DNA of 64,000 bases from Pseudomonas fluorescens (lineage in GTDB: Bacteria > Pseudomonadota > Gammaproteobacteria > Pseudomonadales > Pseudomonadaceae). The stretch is from the NCBI RefSeq assembly GCF_001902145.1, contig NZ_MRST01000023.1:62001-126000 (forward strand), read 5' to 3'. The notes below the pieces were generated by a model. That model did no database searches, had not been told where the DNA came from, and saw only the letters and a list, made by a program, of their open reading frames with translations. Shown here piece by piece: positions 1 to 10,236 of the stretch (its first letter is position 1; every line of letters begins with the position of its first letter). The position numbers and the translations under genes are program-made.

Positions 1-433
1 CACGCACGAAAACCGGGACGTCGGCGCCCAGCGTGAGGCCCAGCGCAGCAAGGCGATCGTGGTCCCAGCCCAGTTGCCATAAGTGATTGAGGCCCAACAA
101 GGTGGTGGCGGCATTTGAGCTGCCGCCACCGATGCCGCCGCCCATGGGCAGGATTTTGTCGATCCAGATATCAATGCCAAGTGTGCAGCCGGATTGCTCC
201 TGAAGTTTTTTGGCCGCCCGCACAATCAGATTGCTGTCGTGGGGCACATTGTCGAATTCGGTGTGCAACTGGATCACGCCATCGTCACGCACGGCAAAGG
301 TCAGCTCATCGCCGTAGTCGAGAAACTGAAACAGCGTCTGCAACTCGTGGTAGCCATCTTCACGGCGACCGAGGATGTGCAGCATCAGGTTGAGCTTGGC
401 CGGGGAGGGCAGGGTCAATTTTTGTGCGGACAC
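1..433 (-). CDS. ispE: 4-diphosphocytidyl-2-C-methyl-D-erythritol kinase, N-terminal part
   Basis: IspE phosphorylates CDP-methylerythritol in the MEP pathway for isoprenoids. The gene runs off the left edge, so only about 144 N-terminal codons are present. The GHMP-kinase ATP-binding loop is clear as [13 protein letters not shown], and the early segment [20 protein letters not shown] is typical of the family. The start is a GTG at 433-431, one base after the lolB stop codon, which implies translational coupling. In Pseudomonas this gene normally follows lolB and precedes a tRNA-Gln and prs, which would lie outside the window. Identification is confident; the truncation is only the window edge. 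Confidence 0.93.
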   Translation of the reverse strand, partial: MSAQKLTLPSPAKLNLMLHILGRREDGYHELQTLFQFLDYGDELTFAVRDDGVIQLHTEFDNVPHDSNLIVRAAKKLQEQSGCTLGIDIWIDKILPMGGGIGGGSSNAATTLLGLNHLWQLGWDHDRLAALGLTLGADVPVFVR

Positions 434-434
434 G

Positions 435-1052
435 TTATTGCCCCAGCTTGCGCGGTTGCCAGTCCTTGATCACCAGTGTGACGTCAAGGTCGGTGCCATG
501 CAGCTTGATACGTTCTGGGAGCCAGTAGCCGCTTTGTTCCACGTAGCTCAAATATTCGACCTGCCAGCCATCCTGCTCCAGGGTGGCGAGGCGGCTGTCG
601 CCATTGAGGCTCAGACGGCTCTTGCTGTCAGGTGCCGGCAGGCCGCGCACCCACCAGACCAGATGCGAGACGGGCAACTTCCAGCCAATCTGCTGCTCCA
701 GCAGTTCTTCCGGGGAGGTTGCCTCGTAGCGGCCCTGGTTGGCCACTTCCAGGCTCACTTGCCCTGGCCGGCCAGTCAGTCGGGCCGCGCCACGGCCCAG
801 GGGGCCCGAGAGGCGAATGTCGTAATAGTCCTGGCGCTGCAGCCAGAACAGGGTGCCGCTGCCAGAGTCTTTCGGCGCACGCACCCCGACCTTGCCCTCG
901 ATCTGCCAGCCATCAATGCTGCTGAGCTGGTCCTTGTGTTGTTTCCATTGTGCCGGGTTGCCCTGGCCTTCAACGGATTCACGGCTGCCGATGCCCGCGC
1001 AACCGGCGAGCAGGGCGATGAAACTGAAAACGATAACGTGGCGCAAGAACAT
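435..1052 (-). CDS. lolB: Outer membrane lipoprotein insertase LolB
   Basis: LolB is the outer membrane receptor that takes lipoproteins from the periplasmic chaperone LolA and inserts them into the outer membrane. The 205-residue product opens with a lipoprotein signal peptide ending in the lipobox LAGC (Cys18), so it is itself a lipoprotein. Conserved features include the segment [18 protein letters not shown], where the LolB beta barrel begins. It lies 4 bp downstream of the TPR lipoprotein gene and 1 bp upstream of ispE, all on the minus strand, so the three are probably one operon. This order is the usual one in Pseudomonas. Confidence 0.95.
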   Translation of the reverse strand: MFLRHVIVFSFIALLAGCAGIGSRESVEGQGNPAQWKQHKDQLSSIDGWQIEGKVGVRAPKDSGSGTLFWLQRQDYYDIRLSGPLGRGAARLTGRPGQVSLEVANQGRYEATSPEELLEQQIGWKLPVSHLVWWVRGLPAPDSKSRLSLNGDSRLATLEQDGWQVEYLSYVEQSGYWLPERIKLHGTDLDVTLVIKDWQPRKLGQ

Positions 1053-1056
1053 AAGC

Positions 1057-2781
1057 TTAAAGGGTCTCGGATCCGGTCAGGCGCTTGATGGTGCTGCGCA
1101 GGATGGGGCTGTCGGGTTGTTCCTTGAGGAATTTTTCCCAGATTTGTCGGGCTTCGCGCTGCTTGCCATTGGCCCAGAGCACTTCGCCCAGGTGTGCGGC
1201 AACTTCCTGGTCCGGGAAACGCTCCAGTGCCTGGCGCAGCAAGCGCTCGGCCTCGTCTAGGTTGCCCAGGCGGTAATTCACCCAGCCCAGGCTGTCGAGC
1301 ACGGCCGGGTCTTGCGGATTGAGCTGGTGGGCTTGTTCGATCAGCGCCTTGGCTTCGGCGTAGCGCGTGGTGCGGTCCGACAAGGTGTAGCCCAGGGCGT
1401 TAAGGGCCATGGCGTTGTCCGGGTCACGCTTGATGATCAGGCGCAGGTCTTTTTCCAGCTGCGCCAGGTCATTGCGTTTTTCCGCCTGCATGGCGCGGGT
1501 GTACAGCAGGTTCAAATCGTCTGGGTATTGCAGCAACGCCTGTTGCAGTAGTTTCCAGGCGCGTTCGCCCTGTTTGTTGGCCGATAAGGTCTCGGCCTGG
1601 ATCAGGTACAGCTGGATGGCGTAGTCCGGTTCGGCATCGCGGGCCGCGGCCAGGCGTTTTTCCGCTTCGTCGGTGCGGCCGTTGCTCATCAGGATGTCGG
1701 CCTGGCGCAACTGCGCTGGCAGATAATCATTGCCGGGGCCGACCTGGGCATATTCAAGCAGGGCCGCCTGCGGGTCGTTGCGCTCTTCAGCGATGCGGCC
1801 CAGGTTCAGGTGCGCCGAGTCCACGTGGCTGTCACGTTCGATCAGCTCTTGCAGGTAGCCCTTGGCCTCGTCCCAGGCCTTGGCTTCCAGGCACACCAGT
1901 GCCAGGGAATAACGCAGTTCGTCGTCGTCCGGGTATTGCTGGACCAGGTTGGCGAACTGTACTTTGGCGTCTTCCATACGGTCCTGCTCAACCAGCATGC
2001 GTGCATAGGTCAGGAGCAGGCGCTTGTCGCCTGGGTATTTCTTGATGCTTTTTTCCAGCAGCGGAATCGCTTCGTTGCCGCGGTTAAGGCTTTGCAGCAG
2101 GCGTGCACGCAACAGGATCGGCGCGATTTCACCTTCTTCCGGCGGGTTCTGCTCCAGCAGCTTGAGCGCCGCGTCGGCTTCATCGTCCTGTTGCAGCAGC
2201 AGGGCCTTGCCGAAAATCAACTGGCTGTTCTTCGGGTGCTTTTGCAGCAGGCGATCGAAACTCTTCATCAGGCCATTGCGCGTGTCCTGGTCGGTGTCGG
2301 CGGCCGATAGCGCAAGAAAGTCAAAATGTGTGTCACCCTTGCCCTGCAGAACCTTCTCCATATAGACCATGGAGTCGTCATAGCGCCCGGCACGCGCCAG
2401 TTGCACGGCCGCGGCGCGTTGGGCTTCCAGATCATCCGGAGCGTTTTTTGCCCAGATCAGCGAGGTGTCCAGCGCAGCCTGGTCGGCGCCCAGGTATTCG
2501 GCGATGCGAAACGCTCGCTCGGAAATCCCCGGGTCCTGGGTATTGATGGCCTGGGTCACGTAGTTATCCAGCGCAATATCGAACCGATTGCGCTGGCCGG
2601 CCAGTTCAGCGGTCAGCAGGCTGTAGATCGTTTCTTCACTGAACGAGGAATAAACCTTGGGTTTTTCAGGGGCGGGAGTGCTGTCTTCCACCGGCGACGT
2701 AGCGTCCGGCGACACGGGTGCCATGGCCTGGCAGCCGCTGAGGAAGACAAAAGCGAGGAGCAACGCGGAAGATCTATTCAT
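1057..2781 (-). CDS. TPR-repeat lipoprotein
   Basis: A 574-residue protein made almost entirely of tetratricopeptide repeats after an N-terminal lipoprotein signal (lipobox LSGC, Cys17). The acidic and proline-rich linker (about residues 20-45) is followed by many helical pairs with TPR spacing, for example [20 protein letters not shown] and [20 protein letters not shown]. It corresponds to the conserved Pseudomonas protein encoded between hemA and lolB (PA4667 type). Its exact function is not established; TPR lipoproteins usually act as periplasmic scaffolds. It is the first gene of the minus-strand lolB-ispE group and diverges from hemA. Confidence 0.88.
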   Translation of the reverse strand: MNRSSALLLAFVFLSGCQAMAPVSPDATSPVEDSTPAPEKPKVYSSFSEETIYSLLTAELAGQRNRFDIALDNYVTQAINTQDPGISERAFRIAEYLGADQAALDTSLIWAKNAPDDLEAQRAAAVQLARAGRYDDSMVYMEKVLQGKGDTHFDFLALSAADTDQDTRNGLMKSFDRLLQKHPKNSQLIFGKALLLQQDDEADAALKLLEQNPPEEGEIAPILLRARLLQSLNRGNEAIPLLEKSIKKYPGDKRLLLTYARMLVEQDRMEDAKVQFANLVQQYPDDDELRYSLALVCLEAKAWDEAKGYLQELIERDSHVDSAHLNLGRIAEERNDPQAALLEYAQVGPGNDYLPAQLRQADILMSNGRTDEAEKRLAAARDAEPDYAIQLYLIQAETLSANKQGERAWKLLQQALLQYPDDLNLLYTRAMQAEKRNDLAQLEKDLRLIIKRDPDNAMALNALGYTLSDRTTRYAEAKALIEQAHQLNPQDPAVLDSLGWVNYRLGNLDEAERLLRQALERFPDQEVAAHLGEVLWANGKQREARQIWEKFLKEQPDSPILRSTIKRLTGSETL

Positions 2782-3101
2782 ATAGGAAGAGGACGACTAA
2801 CCTGCGGTCGGATCATCATGACACAAGCCTTCGGCCAAACATAACCGGGGCACTCGGAATACGACTATCGCTGCCTTTTGCCTTTCCTTTGTAATGGGAG
2901 CGAGCTTGCTCGCGAAAAAACCTGAGAGCGCCGCTGGGCGCCAGGCTTACCGCGTTATCGTTGACGATTTTCGCGAGCAAGCTCGCTCCTACAAAAGTGC
3001 ATTGATAGGCATAAGGTATAGGGACAATAGACGACGGTGGTTGTTCTGGATCTTTCGAAGTAGGACAATTGTCGGCTTCCCGACATCATCAGCGATATTG
3101 A
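2782..3101. other. Intergenic region between the TPR lipoprotein gene and hemA
   Basis: These 320 bases separate two divergent transcription units and so must hold both promoters. The only strong structure is the REP doublet at 2893-2993. Downstream of it a TTGATA at 3002-3007 followed by AT-rich sequence could be part of the hemA promoter, but I see no convincing -10 box. The hemA start at 3102 has no good Shine-Dalgarno sequence. No small gene is supported here. Confidence 0.5.
2893..2993. repeat. REP doublet (inverted pair), GAGCGAGCTTGCTCGC type
   Basis: Two inverted REP units, GGGAGCGAGCTTGCTCGCGA at 2896-2915 and its complement at 2971-2990, flank about 55 bases. The interior carries CGCGTTATCGTTGACGATTT next to the right arm, which is the reverse complement of the interior block seen beside the left arm in the copies at 8473, 20400, 50842, 58405 and 63221. 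This copy is therefore inserted in the opposite orientation to those five. The left arm lacks the first bases of the canonical TGTAGGAGCG. Confidence 0.9.
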
Positions 3102-4391
3102 ATGGCCTTCCTCGCACTCGGTATTAACCACAAGACTGCCTCCGTAGACGTGCGCGAGCGCGTGGCGTTTACGCCAGAGCAGTTGGTTGAGGCCCTGCAG
3201 CAGCTCTGCCGGCTTACCGACAGCCGCGAAGCTGCGATCCTTTCGACCTGCAATCGCAGCGAGCTCTATATAGAGCAGGAACATCTCTCGGCGGATGTGG
3301 TGCTGCGCTGGCTGGCTGATTATCACCATTTGAGCCTCGATGACCTGCGCGCCAGCGCTTATGTGCATGAAGAGGATGCGGCAGTTCGTCACATGATGCG
3401 CGTGGCGGCCGGTCTCGACTCGCTGGTGTTGGGTGAACCGCAGATTCTCGGCCAGATGAAGTCCGCCTACGCCGTCGCCCGTGAGGCCGGCACCGTCGGC
3501 CCTTTGCTGGGCCGCCTGTTCCAGGCCACCTTCAATTCCGCCAAGCAAGTACGCACCGACACGGCTATCGGCGAGAACCCAGTGTCCGTGGCCTTCGCTG
3601 CCGTGAGCCTGGCGAAGCAGATTTTCAGCGACTTGCAGCGCAGCCAGGCCCTGCTGATCGGTGCCGGCGAAACCATCACCCTGGTGGCCCGTCACCTGCA
3701 CGACCTGGGCGTGAAGCGTATCGTGGTCGCCAACCGCACCCTGGAGCGCGCCAGCATTCTAGCCGAGCAGTTCGGCGCCCATGCGGTGCTGCTGTCGGAC
3801 ATTCCCGCTGAACTGGTGCGCAGTGATATCGTCATCAGTTCTACCGCCAGCCAATTGCCGATTCTCGGCAAGGGCGCGGTCGAGAGCGCGTTGAAGCTGC
3901 GCAAGCACAAACCGATCTTCATGGTAGATATCGCCGTTCCGCGGGATATCGAACCCGAAGTCGGCGAGTTGGACGACGTTTACCTCTATAGCGTCGATGA
4001 TCTGCACGAAGTCGTCGCTGAAAACCTCAAGAGCCGTCAGGGTGCCGCCCAGGCCGCCGAGGAAATGGTCAGCACCGGCGCCGAAGATTTCATGGTGCGC
4101 CTGCGTGAACTGGCGGCAGTGGATGTGCTCAAGGCGTATCGTCAGCAGGGTGAACGCCTGCGTGATGAAGAGTTGCTCAAGGCCCAGCGAATGCTGGCCA
4201 ACGGCAGCGGCGCCGAAGAGGTGCTGATGCAATTGGCCCGTGGCCTGACCAACAAACTGCTCCACGCTCCCAGCGTCCAGTTGAAAAAGCTTACCGCCGA
4301 AGGCCGCCTCGATGCGCTGGCCATGGCCCAGGAACTCTTTGCCCTCGGTGAGGGCGCGTCAGACAGCTCTTCGGATAAAAAACCGCAATGA
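3102..4391 (+). CDS. hemA: Glutamyl-tRNA reductase
   Basis: HemA reduces glutamyl-tRNA(Glu) to glutamate-1-semialdehyde with NADPH, the first committed step of C5 haem and tetrapyrrole synthesis. The 429-residue length matches the family. The catalytic nucleophile is Cys50 in the motif STCNRSE, and the dinucleotide-binding region follows at about residues 185-195 (LLIGAGETI). The C-terminal dimerisation helix is present. It heads a plus-strand chain, overlapping prfA by ATGA. A ferrochelatase gene for the last step of the pathway lies in the same window at 19240. Start chosen as the ATG giving the canonical N-terminus [12 protein letters not shown]. Confidence 0.97.
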   Translation: MAFLALGINHKTASVDVRERVAFTPEQLVEALQQLCRLTDSREAAILSTCNRSELYIEQEHLSADVVLRWLADYHHLSLDDLRASAYVHEEDAAVRHMMRVAAGLDSLVLGEPQILGQMKSAYAVAREAGTVGPLLGRLFQATFNSAKQVRTDTAIGENPVSVAFAAVSLAKQIFSDLQRSQALLIGAGETITLVARHLHDLGVKRIVVANRTLERASILAEQFGAHAVLLSDIPAELVRSDIVISSTASQLPILGKGAVESALKLRKHKPIFMVDIAVPRDIEPEVGELDDVYLYSVDDLHEVVAENLKSRQGAAQAAEEMVSTGAEDFMVRLRELAAVDVLKAYRQQGERLRDEELLKAQRMLANGSGAEEVLMQLARGLTNKLLHAPSVQLKKLTAEGRLDALAMAQELFALGEGASDSSSDKKPQ

Positions 4392-5470
4392 AAGCGTCAC
4401 TGCTCAATAAACTGGACGTGCTCCAGGACCGTTTCGAAGAACTGACCGCCTTGCTCGGCGATGGCGAGGTCATTTCCGATCAGACCAAATTCCGTGCCTA
4501 TTCCAAGGAATACGCCGAAGTTGAGCCGATTGTGACCACTTATAAACACCTGCTTAAAGTCCAGGCCGATCTCGAAGGTGCCCAGGCCCTGCTCAAGGAC
4601 AGCGACCCGGACATGCGCGAAATGGCCGTGGAAGAAGTCCGCGAAGCCAAGGAAAAGCTCGCAGAGCTTGAGGGTGACCTGCAGCGCATGTTGCTGCCCA
4701 AGGACCCTAACGACGGGCGCAACGTCTTCCTCGAAATCCGCGCCGGCACCGGTGGCGACGAGGCGGCGATTTTCTCCGGCGACCTGTTTCGCATGTATTC
4801 GCGCTATGCCGAGCGTCGCGGCTGGCGCGTGGAGATCCTCTCCGAGAACGAGGGCGAGCATGGCGGCTATAAAGAAGTCATCGCCCGGGTTGAAGGCGAC
4901 AACGTCTACGGCAAGCTGAAGTTCGAGTCTGGTGCTCATCGTGTGCAGCGAGTGCCGGCGACGGAATCCCAGGGCCGCATCCACACCTCGGCGTGTACCG
5001 TCGCGGTGTTGCCTGAGCCGGACGAACAGGAAGCCATCGAGATCAACCCGGCGGACTTGCGCGTCGACACTTACCGCTCATCCGGCGCGGGGGGCCAGCA
5101 CGTTAACAAGACCGACTCGGCGATCCGTATCACTCACTTGCCGTCGGGCATTGTGGTGGAGTGCCAGGAAGAACGTTCCCAGCACAAGAACCGTGCGCGG
5201 GCCATGTCCTGGTTGTCGGCCAAGTTGAACGACCAGCAGACCAGCGCCGCGGCCAACGCAATTGCCAGCGAACGCAAGCTGCTGGTGGGCTCCGGCGACC
5301 GCTCCGAGCGTATCCGCACCTACAACTTTGCCCAGGGCCGGGTTACCGACCATCGGGTCAACCTCACCCTGTACTCCCTCGACGAAATTCTCGCCGGTGG
5401 CGTGGATGCGGTGATCGAGCCGTTGCTCGCCGAATACCAGGCCGATCAACTGGCCGCGATAGGTGACTAA
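4388..5470 (+). CDS. prfA: Peptide chain release factor 1
   Basis: RF1 recognises UAA and UAG stop codons in the ribosomal A site and triggers peptide release. The 360-residue protein shows the codon-reading tripeptide PAT in [14 protein letters not shown] (around residue 188) and the catalytic GGQ in [14 protein letters not shown]. It overlaps hemA by 4 bp (ATGA) and is directly followed by prmC, whose product methylates this GGQ glutamine. The three genes are almost certainly cotranscribed. Confidence 0.98.
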   Translation: MKASLLNKLDVLQDRFEELTALLGDGEVISDQTKFRAYSKEYAEVEPIVTTYKHLLKVQADLEGAQALLKDSDPDMREMAVEEVREAKEKLAELEGDLQRMLLPKDPNDGRNVFLEIRAGTGGDEAAIFSGDLFRMYSRYAERRGWRVEILSENEGEHGGYKEVIARVEGDNVYGKLKFESGAHRVQRVPATESQGRIHTSACTVAVLPEPDEQEAIEINPADLRVDTYRSSGAGGQHVNKTDSAIRITHLPSGIVVECQEERSQHKNRARAMSWLSAKLNDQQTSAAANAIASERKLLVGSGDRSERIRTYNFAQGRVTDHRVNLTLYSLDEILAGGVDAVIEPLLAEYQADQLAAIGD

Positions 5471-6301
5471 ATGACCATCATTGCCAGCCTGCTGCGCGCC
5501 GCTGACCTGCCCGACTCGCCGACGGCGCGCCTGGACGTGGAGTTGCTGCTGGCCGCTGCCCTGGGCAAATCGCGCAGCTACCTGCATACCTGGCCGGAAA
5601 AGATCGTCAGCAGCGAAGACGCCCTGACCTTTTCCGGCTACCTGCAGCGCCGCCGCAGCGGCGAGCCGGTGGCCTATATCCTCGGCCAGCAAGGCTTCTG
5701 GAAACTCGACCTGGAAGTAGCACCGCACACCCTGATCCCGCGCCCGGAAACCGAATTGCTGGTGGAAGCTGCCCTGGAATTGCTGCCCGCTACGCCCGCC
5801 CAGGTCCTGGACCTGGGCACCGGCAGCGGCGCCATTGCCTTGGCCTTGGCCAGCGAACGCCCGGCCTGGCAGGTCACGGCGGTCGACCGTGTGCTGGAGG
5901 CCGTGGCCCTGGCCGAGCGCAATCGTCAACGCCTGCACCTCAATAACGCCACGGTGCTCAACAGCCATTGGTTCAGCGCCCTGCAAGGCCACCGTTTCGA
6001 CCTGATCATCAGCAACCCGCCCTATATTGCCGACAATGACCCGCATCTGGTGGCCGGCGATGTGCGCTTCGAACCGGCCAGTGCGCTGGTGGCGGGGCAC
6101 GATGGCCTGGATGATTTGCGCCTGATTACCCAAGAGTCTCCTGCCCACCTGAACGACGGGGGCTGGCTGTTGCTTGAACACGGTTACGACCAGGCCCAGG
6201 CCGTGCGCGATTTGTTACTCAACCAAGGCTTTGACAGCGTACACAGCCGCATCGACCTCGGCGGTCACGAACGCATCACCTTGGGGCGCCGCCCGTGCTG
6301 A
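5471..6301 (+). CDS. prmC: Release factor glutamine N5-methyltransferase
   Basis: PrmC methylates the glutamine of the GGQ motif in RF1 and RF2 using S-adenosylmethionine, which raises termination efficiency. The 276-residue sequence has the SAM-binding loop DLGTGSGAIALALA and the substrate-glutamine motif NPPY within DLIISNPPYIADND. The ATG follows the prfA stop codon with no gap, and the 3-prime end overlaps the moeB-like gene by 7 bp. The adjacency to its substrate gene supports the assignment. Confidence 0.97.
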   Translation: MTIIASLLRAADLPDSPTARLDVELLLAAALGKSRSYLHTWPEKIVSSEDALTFSGYLQRRRSGEPVAYILGQQGFWKLDLEVAPHTLIPRPETELLVEAALELLPATPAQVLDLGTGSGAIALALASERPAWQVTAVDRVLEAVALAERNRQRLHLNNATVLNSHWFSALQGHRFDLIISNPPYIADNDPHLVAGDVRFEPASALVAGHDGLDDLRLITQESPAHLNDGGWLLLEHGYDQAQAVRDLLLNQGFDSVHSRIDLGGHERITLGRRPC

Positions 6302-7050
6302 CCGACCAGGAGCTGTTGCGTTACAGCCGGCAGATTCTGTTGCAGCATGTCGACATCGACGGCCAGTTACGCCTTAAACAGAGCCGCGCGTTGATCGTCG
6401 GCCTGGGTGGCCTGGGCGCTCCGGTGGCGCTTTACCTGGCCGCGGCCGGTGTGGGTGAGTTGCACCTGGCGGATTTCGATACGGTCGATTTGACCAACCT
6501 GCAACGCCAGATCATCCATGACACCGACAGCGTGGGGCAGGCCAAGGTCGATTCGGCCATGGGGCGCCTGAGGGCGATCAACCCTGAAGTCACCCTGGTC
6601 GCCCATCGTGCTGCGCTGGATGCCGACTCGCTGGCCGCTGCGGTCAACGCAGTAGACCTGGTGCTCGATTGCAGCGACAACTTCTCTACCCGCGAGGCGG
6701 TTAACGCGGCCTGCGTCGCCGCCGGCAAACCGCTGGTCAGTGGCGCGGCCATTCGCCTTGAGGGGCAGTTGTCGGTATTCGACCCCCGTCGCGCCGACAG
6801 CCCGTGTTACCACTGTTTGTATGGACACGGCAGCGACACTGAGCTGACCTGCAGCGAAGCCGGCGTAGTCGGGCCGTTGGTGGGGGTCGTTGGCAGCCTG
6901 CAAGCGCTGGAAGCCTTGAAGCTGCTGGCCGGTTTTGGTGAGCCGTTGGTAGGGCGCCTGTTGTTGATCGATGCGCTGACCACGCGTTTTCGCGAGTTGC
7001 GCGTCAAGCGCGACCCAGGCTGCAGCGTCTGCGGGACACAGCATGGTTAA
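6295..7050 (+). CDS. moeB: MoeB/HesA/ThiF family adenylyltransferase
   Basis: An E1-like enzyme that adenylates the C-terminus of a small sulfur carrier, most likely MoaD in molybdopterin synthesis. The 251-residue protein has the ATP-binding Rossmann motif [17 protein letters not shown] at about residues 38-54, the [13 protein letters not shown] segment, and two CxxC zinc pairs (CYHC and CSVC). There is no C-terminal rhodanese domain. The start is a GTG inside the end of prmC, and the last codons overlap murI. A role with ThiS instead of MoaD cannot be excluded from sequence alone. Confidence 0.88.
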   Translation: MLTDQELLRYSRQILLQHVDIDGQLRLKQSRALIVGLGGLGAPVALYLAAAGVGELHLADFDTVDLTNLQRQIIHDTDSVGQAKVDSAMGRLRAINPEVTLVAHRAALDADSLAAAVNAVDLVLDCSDNFSTREAVNAACVAAGKPLVSGAAIRLEGQLSVFDPRRADSPCYHCLYGHGSDTELTCSEAGVVGPLVGVVGSLQALEALKLLAGFGEPLVGRLLLIDALTTRFRELRVKRDPGCSVCGTQHG

Positions 7051-7837
7051 GGGCGCGCCTATTGGTGTGTTCGATTCCGGCATCGGCGGCCTGACCGTGC
7101 TGGAAGAAATCCAGCAATTATTACCCCACGAGTCACTGCTGTATGTGGCGGACTGCGGGCATATCCCTTATGGCGAGAAAACGCCGGCGTTCATTCTTGA
7201 GCGTTCCAGGTCCGTTGCTGAGTTTTTCCGCGAACGGGGCGCCAAGGCCTTTGTGATTGCCTGCAACACGGCGACGGTCGCCGCGGTGGCCGATTTGCGC
7301 CAGGACTACCCCGACTGGCCGCTGGTAGGCATGGAGCCTGCGGTCAAACCTGCTGCCGCGGCCACGCGCAGTGGCGTGGTGGGTGTGCTCGCCACCACCG
7401 GCACACTGCAAAGCGCCAAGTTCGCCGCCTTGCTCGACCGTTTTGCCACCGATGTGCGGGTGATTACCCAGCCGTGCCCGGGCCTGGTGGAGCTGATTGA
7501 AGCCGGCGACCTCAACAGCCCCGCCCTGCACACCCTGCTGCAAGGCTATATCGAGCCGCTGCTTAGCGCCGGTTGCGACACCATCATCCTGGGTTGCACT
7601 CATTATCCCTTCCTCAAGCCACTCCTGGCGCAGATGCTGCCCCCCAGCATCATCCTCATTGATACCGGCGCCGCCGTGGCGCGCCAGCTCAAGCGCTTGC
7701 TGGGTGAGCGCGACCTGCTGGCCGATGGCGAACCTGCACCTGCACAGTTCTGGACCAGCGGCGATCTGTGCCACCTAAGAAATATCCTACCGACACTTTG
7801 GAAACATCCTGGAGTTGTGCGAAGCTTTGGCTTGTGA
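7043..7837 (+). CDS. murI: Glutamate racemase
   Basis: MurI makes D-glutamate from L-glutamate for peptidoglycan, using two cysteines as acid and base. Both are visible, in ACNTAT (about residue 75) and GCTHYPF (about residue 185). The N-terminal [12 protein letters not shown] motif is diagnostic. Length 264 residues is normal. It overlaps the moeB-like gene by 8 bp and ends the compact hemA-prfA-prmC-moeB-murI chain. Confidence 0.96.
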   Translation: MVKGAPIGVFDSGIGGLTVLEEIQQLLPHESLLYVADCGHIPYGEKTPAFILERSRSVAEFFRERGAKAFVIACNTATVAAVADLRQDYPDWPLVGMEPAVKPAAAATRSGVVGVLATTGTLQSAKFAALLDRFATDVRVITQPCPGLVELIEAGDLNSPALHTLLQGYIEPLLSAGCDTIILGCTHYPFLKPLLAQMLPPSIILIDTGAAVARQLKRLLGERDLLADGEPAPAQFWTSGDLCHLRNILPTLWKHPGVVRSFGL

Positions 7838-7948
7838 AAATTTCGTGAAATCAGCCTGAAAAAAGCTGAACTTCTGGCTATGAGCCGGCTTCTATAGCCC
7901 GTTAGCCTGTACACAACCAAATTATCTCGTTTGCAAAGGATGTTTCAC

Positions 7949-8467
7949 ATGAAGCGCTTGTTCTGTTTGGCTGCGATTGCGGCCGCTATGTTGGGACACT
8001 CTGTTTCAGCCCAGGCCGCCGGCCTGGAGTTCGGCTTGGGGAGCACCAGCGATTCGACGCTGACCTACCGCCTGGGCCTGACCTCCGATTGGGACAAAAG
8101 CTGGATGCAGAGCAATGTCGGCCGACTGACCGGCTACTGGAGCGGCGCCTATACCTATTGGGAAGGGGACGACCGTGCAGGCGCCAGCAGCCTGTCGTTC
8201 TCGCCGGTATTTGTGTATGAGTTTGCCGGCGAGTCGGTCAAGCCCTACATCGAAGCCGGTATCGGCGTGGCGTTGTTCTCTCGCACTCGGCTGGAAGACA
8301 ACAACATCGGCCAGTCCTTCCAGTTCGAAGACCGCCTGGGTTTCGGCCTGCGGTTCAACGGCGGGCATGAAGTGGGCATTCGTGCCACGCACTATTCCAA
8401 CGCCGGCATCAGCAGCAATAACGATGGGGTAGAGAGCTACTCGCTGCACTACACCATGCCGTTGTAA
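7949..8467 (+). CDS. pagL: Lipid A 3-O-deacylase (PagL family)
   Basis: PagL is an outer membrane beta-barrel hydrolase that removes the 3-O acyl chain from lipid A, lowering endotoxicity and modifying resistance to cationic peptides. The 172-residue product starts with a signal peptide ending near SAQAAG, followed by alternating beta strands. The catalytic His and Ser are in HYSNAGI, and the Glu lies shortly after in NDGVESYSLHY. The start was set at the ATG preceded by AAAGGA at 7935-7940 rather than at an upstream TTG. In Pseudomonas pagL commonly follows murI. A REP doublet lies just downstream. Confidence 0.9.
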   Translation: MKRLFCLAAIAAAMLGHSVSAQAAGLEFGLGSTSDSTLTYRLGLTSDWDKSWMQSNVGRLTGYWSGAYTYWEGDDRAGASSLSFSPVFVYEFAGESVKPYIEAGIGVALFSRTRLEDNNIGQSFQFEDRLGFGLRFNGGHEVGIRATHYSNAGISSNNDGVESYSLHYTMPL

Positions 8468-8472
8468 TGCAC

Positions 8473-8572
8473 TGTAGGAGCGAGCTTGCTCGCGAAGAAC
8501 CTCAACGATAACGCAGCGAATCGGGTTTAGCGCGGCGCTTTCGGGTTTTTCGCGAGCAAGCTCGCTCCTACA
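8473..8572. repeat. REP doublet, GAGCGAGCTTGCTCGC type
   Basis: Inverted arms TGTAGGAGCGAGCTTGCTCG (from 8473) and its complement ending at 8572 sit in the gap between the convergent pagL and YkgJ-like genes. The interior contains CTCAACGATAACGC beside the left arm, matching the other copies of this element. It could act as a transcription barrier or mRNA-stabilising hairpin between convergent genes. Confidence 0.92.
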
Positions 8573-8575
8573 GAA

Positions 8576-8878
8576 TCAGCGGTAGGCCGTGGTAATGCCT
8601 TCACGCTCTTCAAGGCATTCCGGCGCCCCCATCTCGAACTCCCGGCAAATCAACGGCCGAAGCTCATAGATCGTGCACATCATCGTGTCGCGGTCCAGCG
8701 CTGCGCACCAGCCGTCGTCCAGGCGCAGCATCACCTCACCCCCCCAATCGTCGGTATCGATAAAGCGTTGTGGCACGCCGGTGTCGGTGATCAGCATGAC
8801 TTCCAGCTGGCAGCAACAAGCCGCGCACGTCGAGCAAGTGACGGGTTCGGTGATTTGAATGTGAGGGATGTGGGTCAT
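8576..8878 (-). CDS. YkgJ-family cysteine cluster protein
   Basis: A 100-residue cytosolic protein with the CxxCxxCC cluster (CSTCAACCC at residues 15-23) and later cysteines in MMCTIYELRPLICREFEMG. That pattern is the YkgJ / UPF0153 signature, thought to bind zinc or an iron-sulfur centre; function is unknown. It lies convergent to pagL with only a REP doublet between them, and ends a few bases from that element. I see nothing that ties it to the light-response operon next door. Confidence 0.82.
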   Translation of the reverse strand: MTHIPHIQITEPVTCSTCAACCCQLEVMLITDTGVPQRFIDTDDWGGEVMLRLDDGWCAALDRDTMMCTIYELRPLICREFEMGAPECLEEREGITTAYR

Positions 8879-8885
8879 GGGGCGC

Positions 8886-8966
8886 CAGCTTCAAGCTTTA
8901 AGCGGCAAGCTGCAAGAAAAAGCACAGCCACTTGTCGTTTGGCGCTTATAGCTTGCAGCTGTTCTT
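8886..8966. repeat. Small inverted repeat of a second, GCTTGCAGCTTG-like family
   Basis: GCTTCAAGCTTTAAGCGGC near 8888-8906 is an imperfect inverted copy of the sequence around 8942-8964 (GCGCTTATAGCTTGCAGC). It lies between the convergent ends of... the cfa-type operon (3-prime end at 8965) and the start of the YkgJ gene. The type is distinct from the REP doublets elsewhere and may serve as a terminator-like hairpin for the long operon, although there is no T-run. Confidence 0.5.
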
Positions 8967-10236
8967 AAGCACTGAAACGCCCGAGCAGCGGCGGATTGAT
9001 TGCCGCCGGTTTGGCCAGCAGCAACTGCGCGGTGCCGATGGTGCGCTCCATGAAGCCGCCTTCGCAGTAGCACAGGTAAAACTCCCACAGGCGCAGGAAA
9101 TATTCGTCATAACCCAGCTGCGCAAGACGGCCATGGGCGCGGCGAAAGTTTTCATGCCACAGGCGCAGGGTGCGGGCGTAGTGCAGGCCGAAGTCTTCCA
9201 TGTGCAGTAGGTTCATGTCGGTGTCGCGGCTGACGATCTGCAGCATGTTTTGTACACAGGGCAGCGCGCCGCCGGGGAAGATGTAGCGCTGGATAAAGTC
9301 GACGCTGCGCTTGGCCTGCTCAAAGCGTTGTTCGCGAATGGTGATGGCTTGCAGCAGCATCAGGCCGTCGGGCTTGAGCAGTTGTGCACACTGTTTGAAA
9401 TAAGTGGGCAGGAAACGATGGCCCACCGCTTCAATCATTTCGATCGACACCAGTTTGTCGTACTCACCAGTGAGGTCGCGGTAATCGCTCAGCAGCACGG
9501 TCACATGATCTTGCAGGCCCGCCGCCTGGATACGCTGCGTGGTGTAGGCGAACTGTTCCTTGGACAAGGTCGTGGTGGTGACCCGGCAACTGTAATGCTG
9601 TGCCGCATACAACGCCATGCCGCCCCAGCCGGTGCCGATTTCCAGCAGATGGTCGCTGGGCTTGAGCGCCAGTTTCTGGCAAATGCGCGCCAATTTGTTC
9701 AGCTGGGCTTGCTCCAGGGTGTCATCGGGGGTCAGGAACTGCGCCGCCGAGTACATCATGCTGGGGTCGAGAAACTCTTCGAACAGGTCGTTGCCCAGGT
9801 CGTAATGGGCGGCGATGTTTTTTTGCGAGCCTTTGCGTGTGTTGCGGTTGAGCCAGTGCAGGCCTTGGGTGAATGGCCGGGCCAGGCGAGCCAATCCGCC
9901 CTCCATGGCGTCGAGCACCTCCAGGTTGCTGACCATCACCCGCACCACGGCGGTGAGGTCGGGGCTGGTCCAGTAACCATGGATAAACGCTTCGCCGGCG
10001 CCGATCGAACCATTGGCGGCCACCAGGCCCCAAACCGCCGCGTCGAGAATCTGGATCTCGCCTAGCAGGTGCGCTTCCCGTGCGCCGAAGACTTGCCGCT
10101 CGCCATCTTCGATGATCACCAACTGGCCGTGGCGCAATTGGCTGAGCTGGCGCAACACGCCTTTGCGCAACAGCGCAGCGGTCATGCCGTTGACGTTCAG
10201 GCGGTTAGCCTTGACCGATAAGCTAGGGGATTTCAT
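8965..10236 (-). CDS. Cyclopropane-fatty-acyl-phospholipid synthase family methyltransferase
   Basis: A 423-residue SAM-dependent lipid methyltransferase. The CFA-family signature is clear: the SAM loop LEIGTGWGGMALYAAQ, then SIEMIEAVGHRFLPTYFKQC and FIQRYIFPGG. It is the last gene of the light-response operon, overlapping the DUF1365 gene by 14 bp. In this context (SDR, NTF2-like, FAD oxidoreductase, DUF1365) the family is linked to methylation of unsaturated acyl chains, including furan fatty acid formation in Rhodobacter, rather than to housekeeping cyclopropanation. That specificity is inference. The start was set at the ATG giving MKSPSLSVKANRLN; a longer in-frame opening would lie inside DUF1365. 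Confidence 0.88.
   Translation of the reverse strand: MKSPSLSVKANRLNVNGMTAALLRKGVLRQLSQLRHGQLVIIEDGERQVFGAREAHLLGEIQILDAAVWGLVAANGSIGAGEAFIHGYWTSPDLTAVVRVMVSNLEVLDAMEGGLARLARPFTQGLHWLNRNTRKGSQKNIAAHYDLGNDLFEEFLDPSMMYSAAQFLTPDDTLEQAQLNKLARICQKLALKPSDHLLEIGTGWGGMALYAAQHYSCRVTTTTLSKEQFAYTTQRIQAAGLQDHVTVLLSDYRDLTGEYDKLVSIEMIEAVGHRFLPTYFKQCAQLLKPDGLMLLQAITIREQRFEQAKRSVDFIQRYIFPGGALPCVQNMLQIVSRDTDMNLLHMEDFGLHYARTLRLWHENFRRAHGRLAQLGYDEYFLRLWEFYLCYCEGGFMERTIGTAQLLLAKPAAINPPLLGRFSA

Noticed and set aside
7911..7925. A single TGTACA upstream of pagL as a LitR site
   Set aside because: No second half site is found at 12 bases on either side, so it is probably chance.
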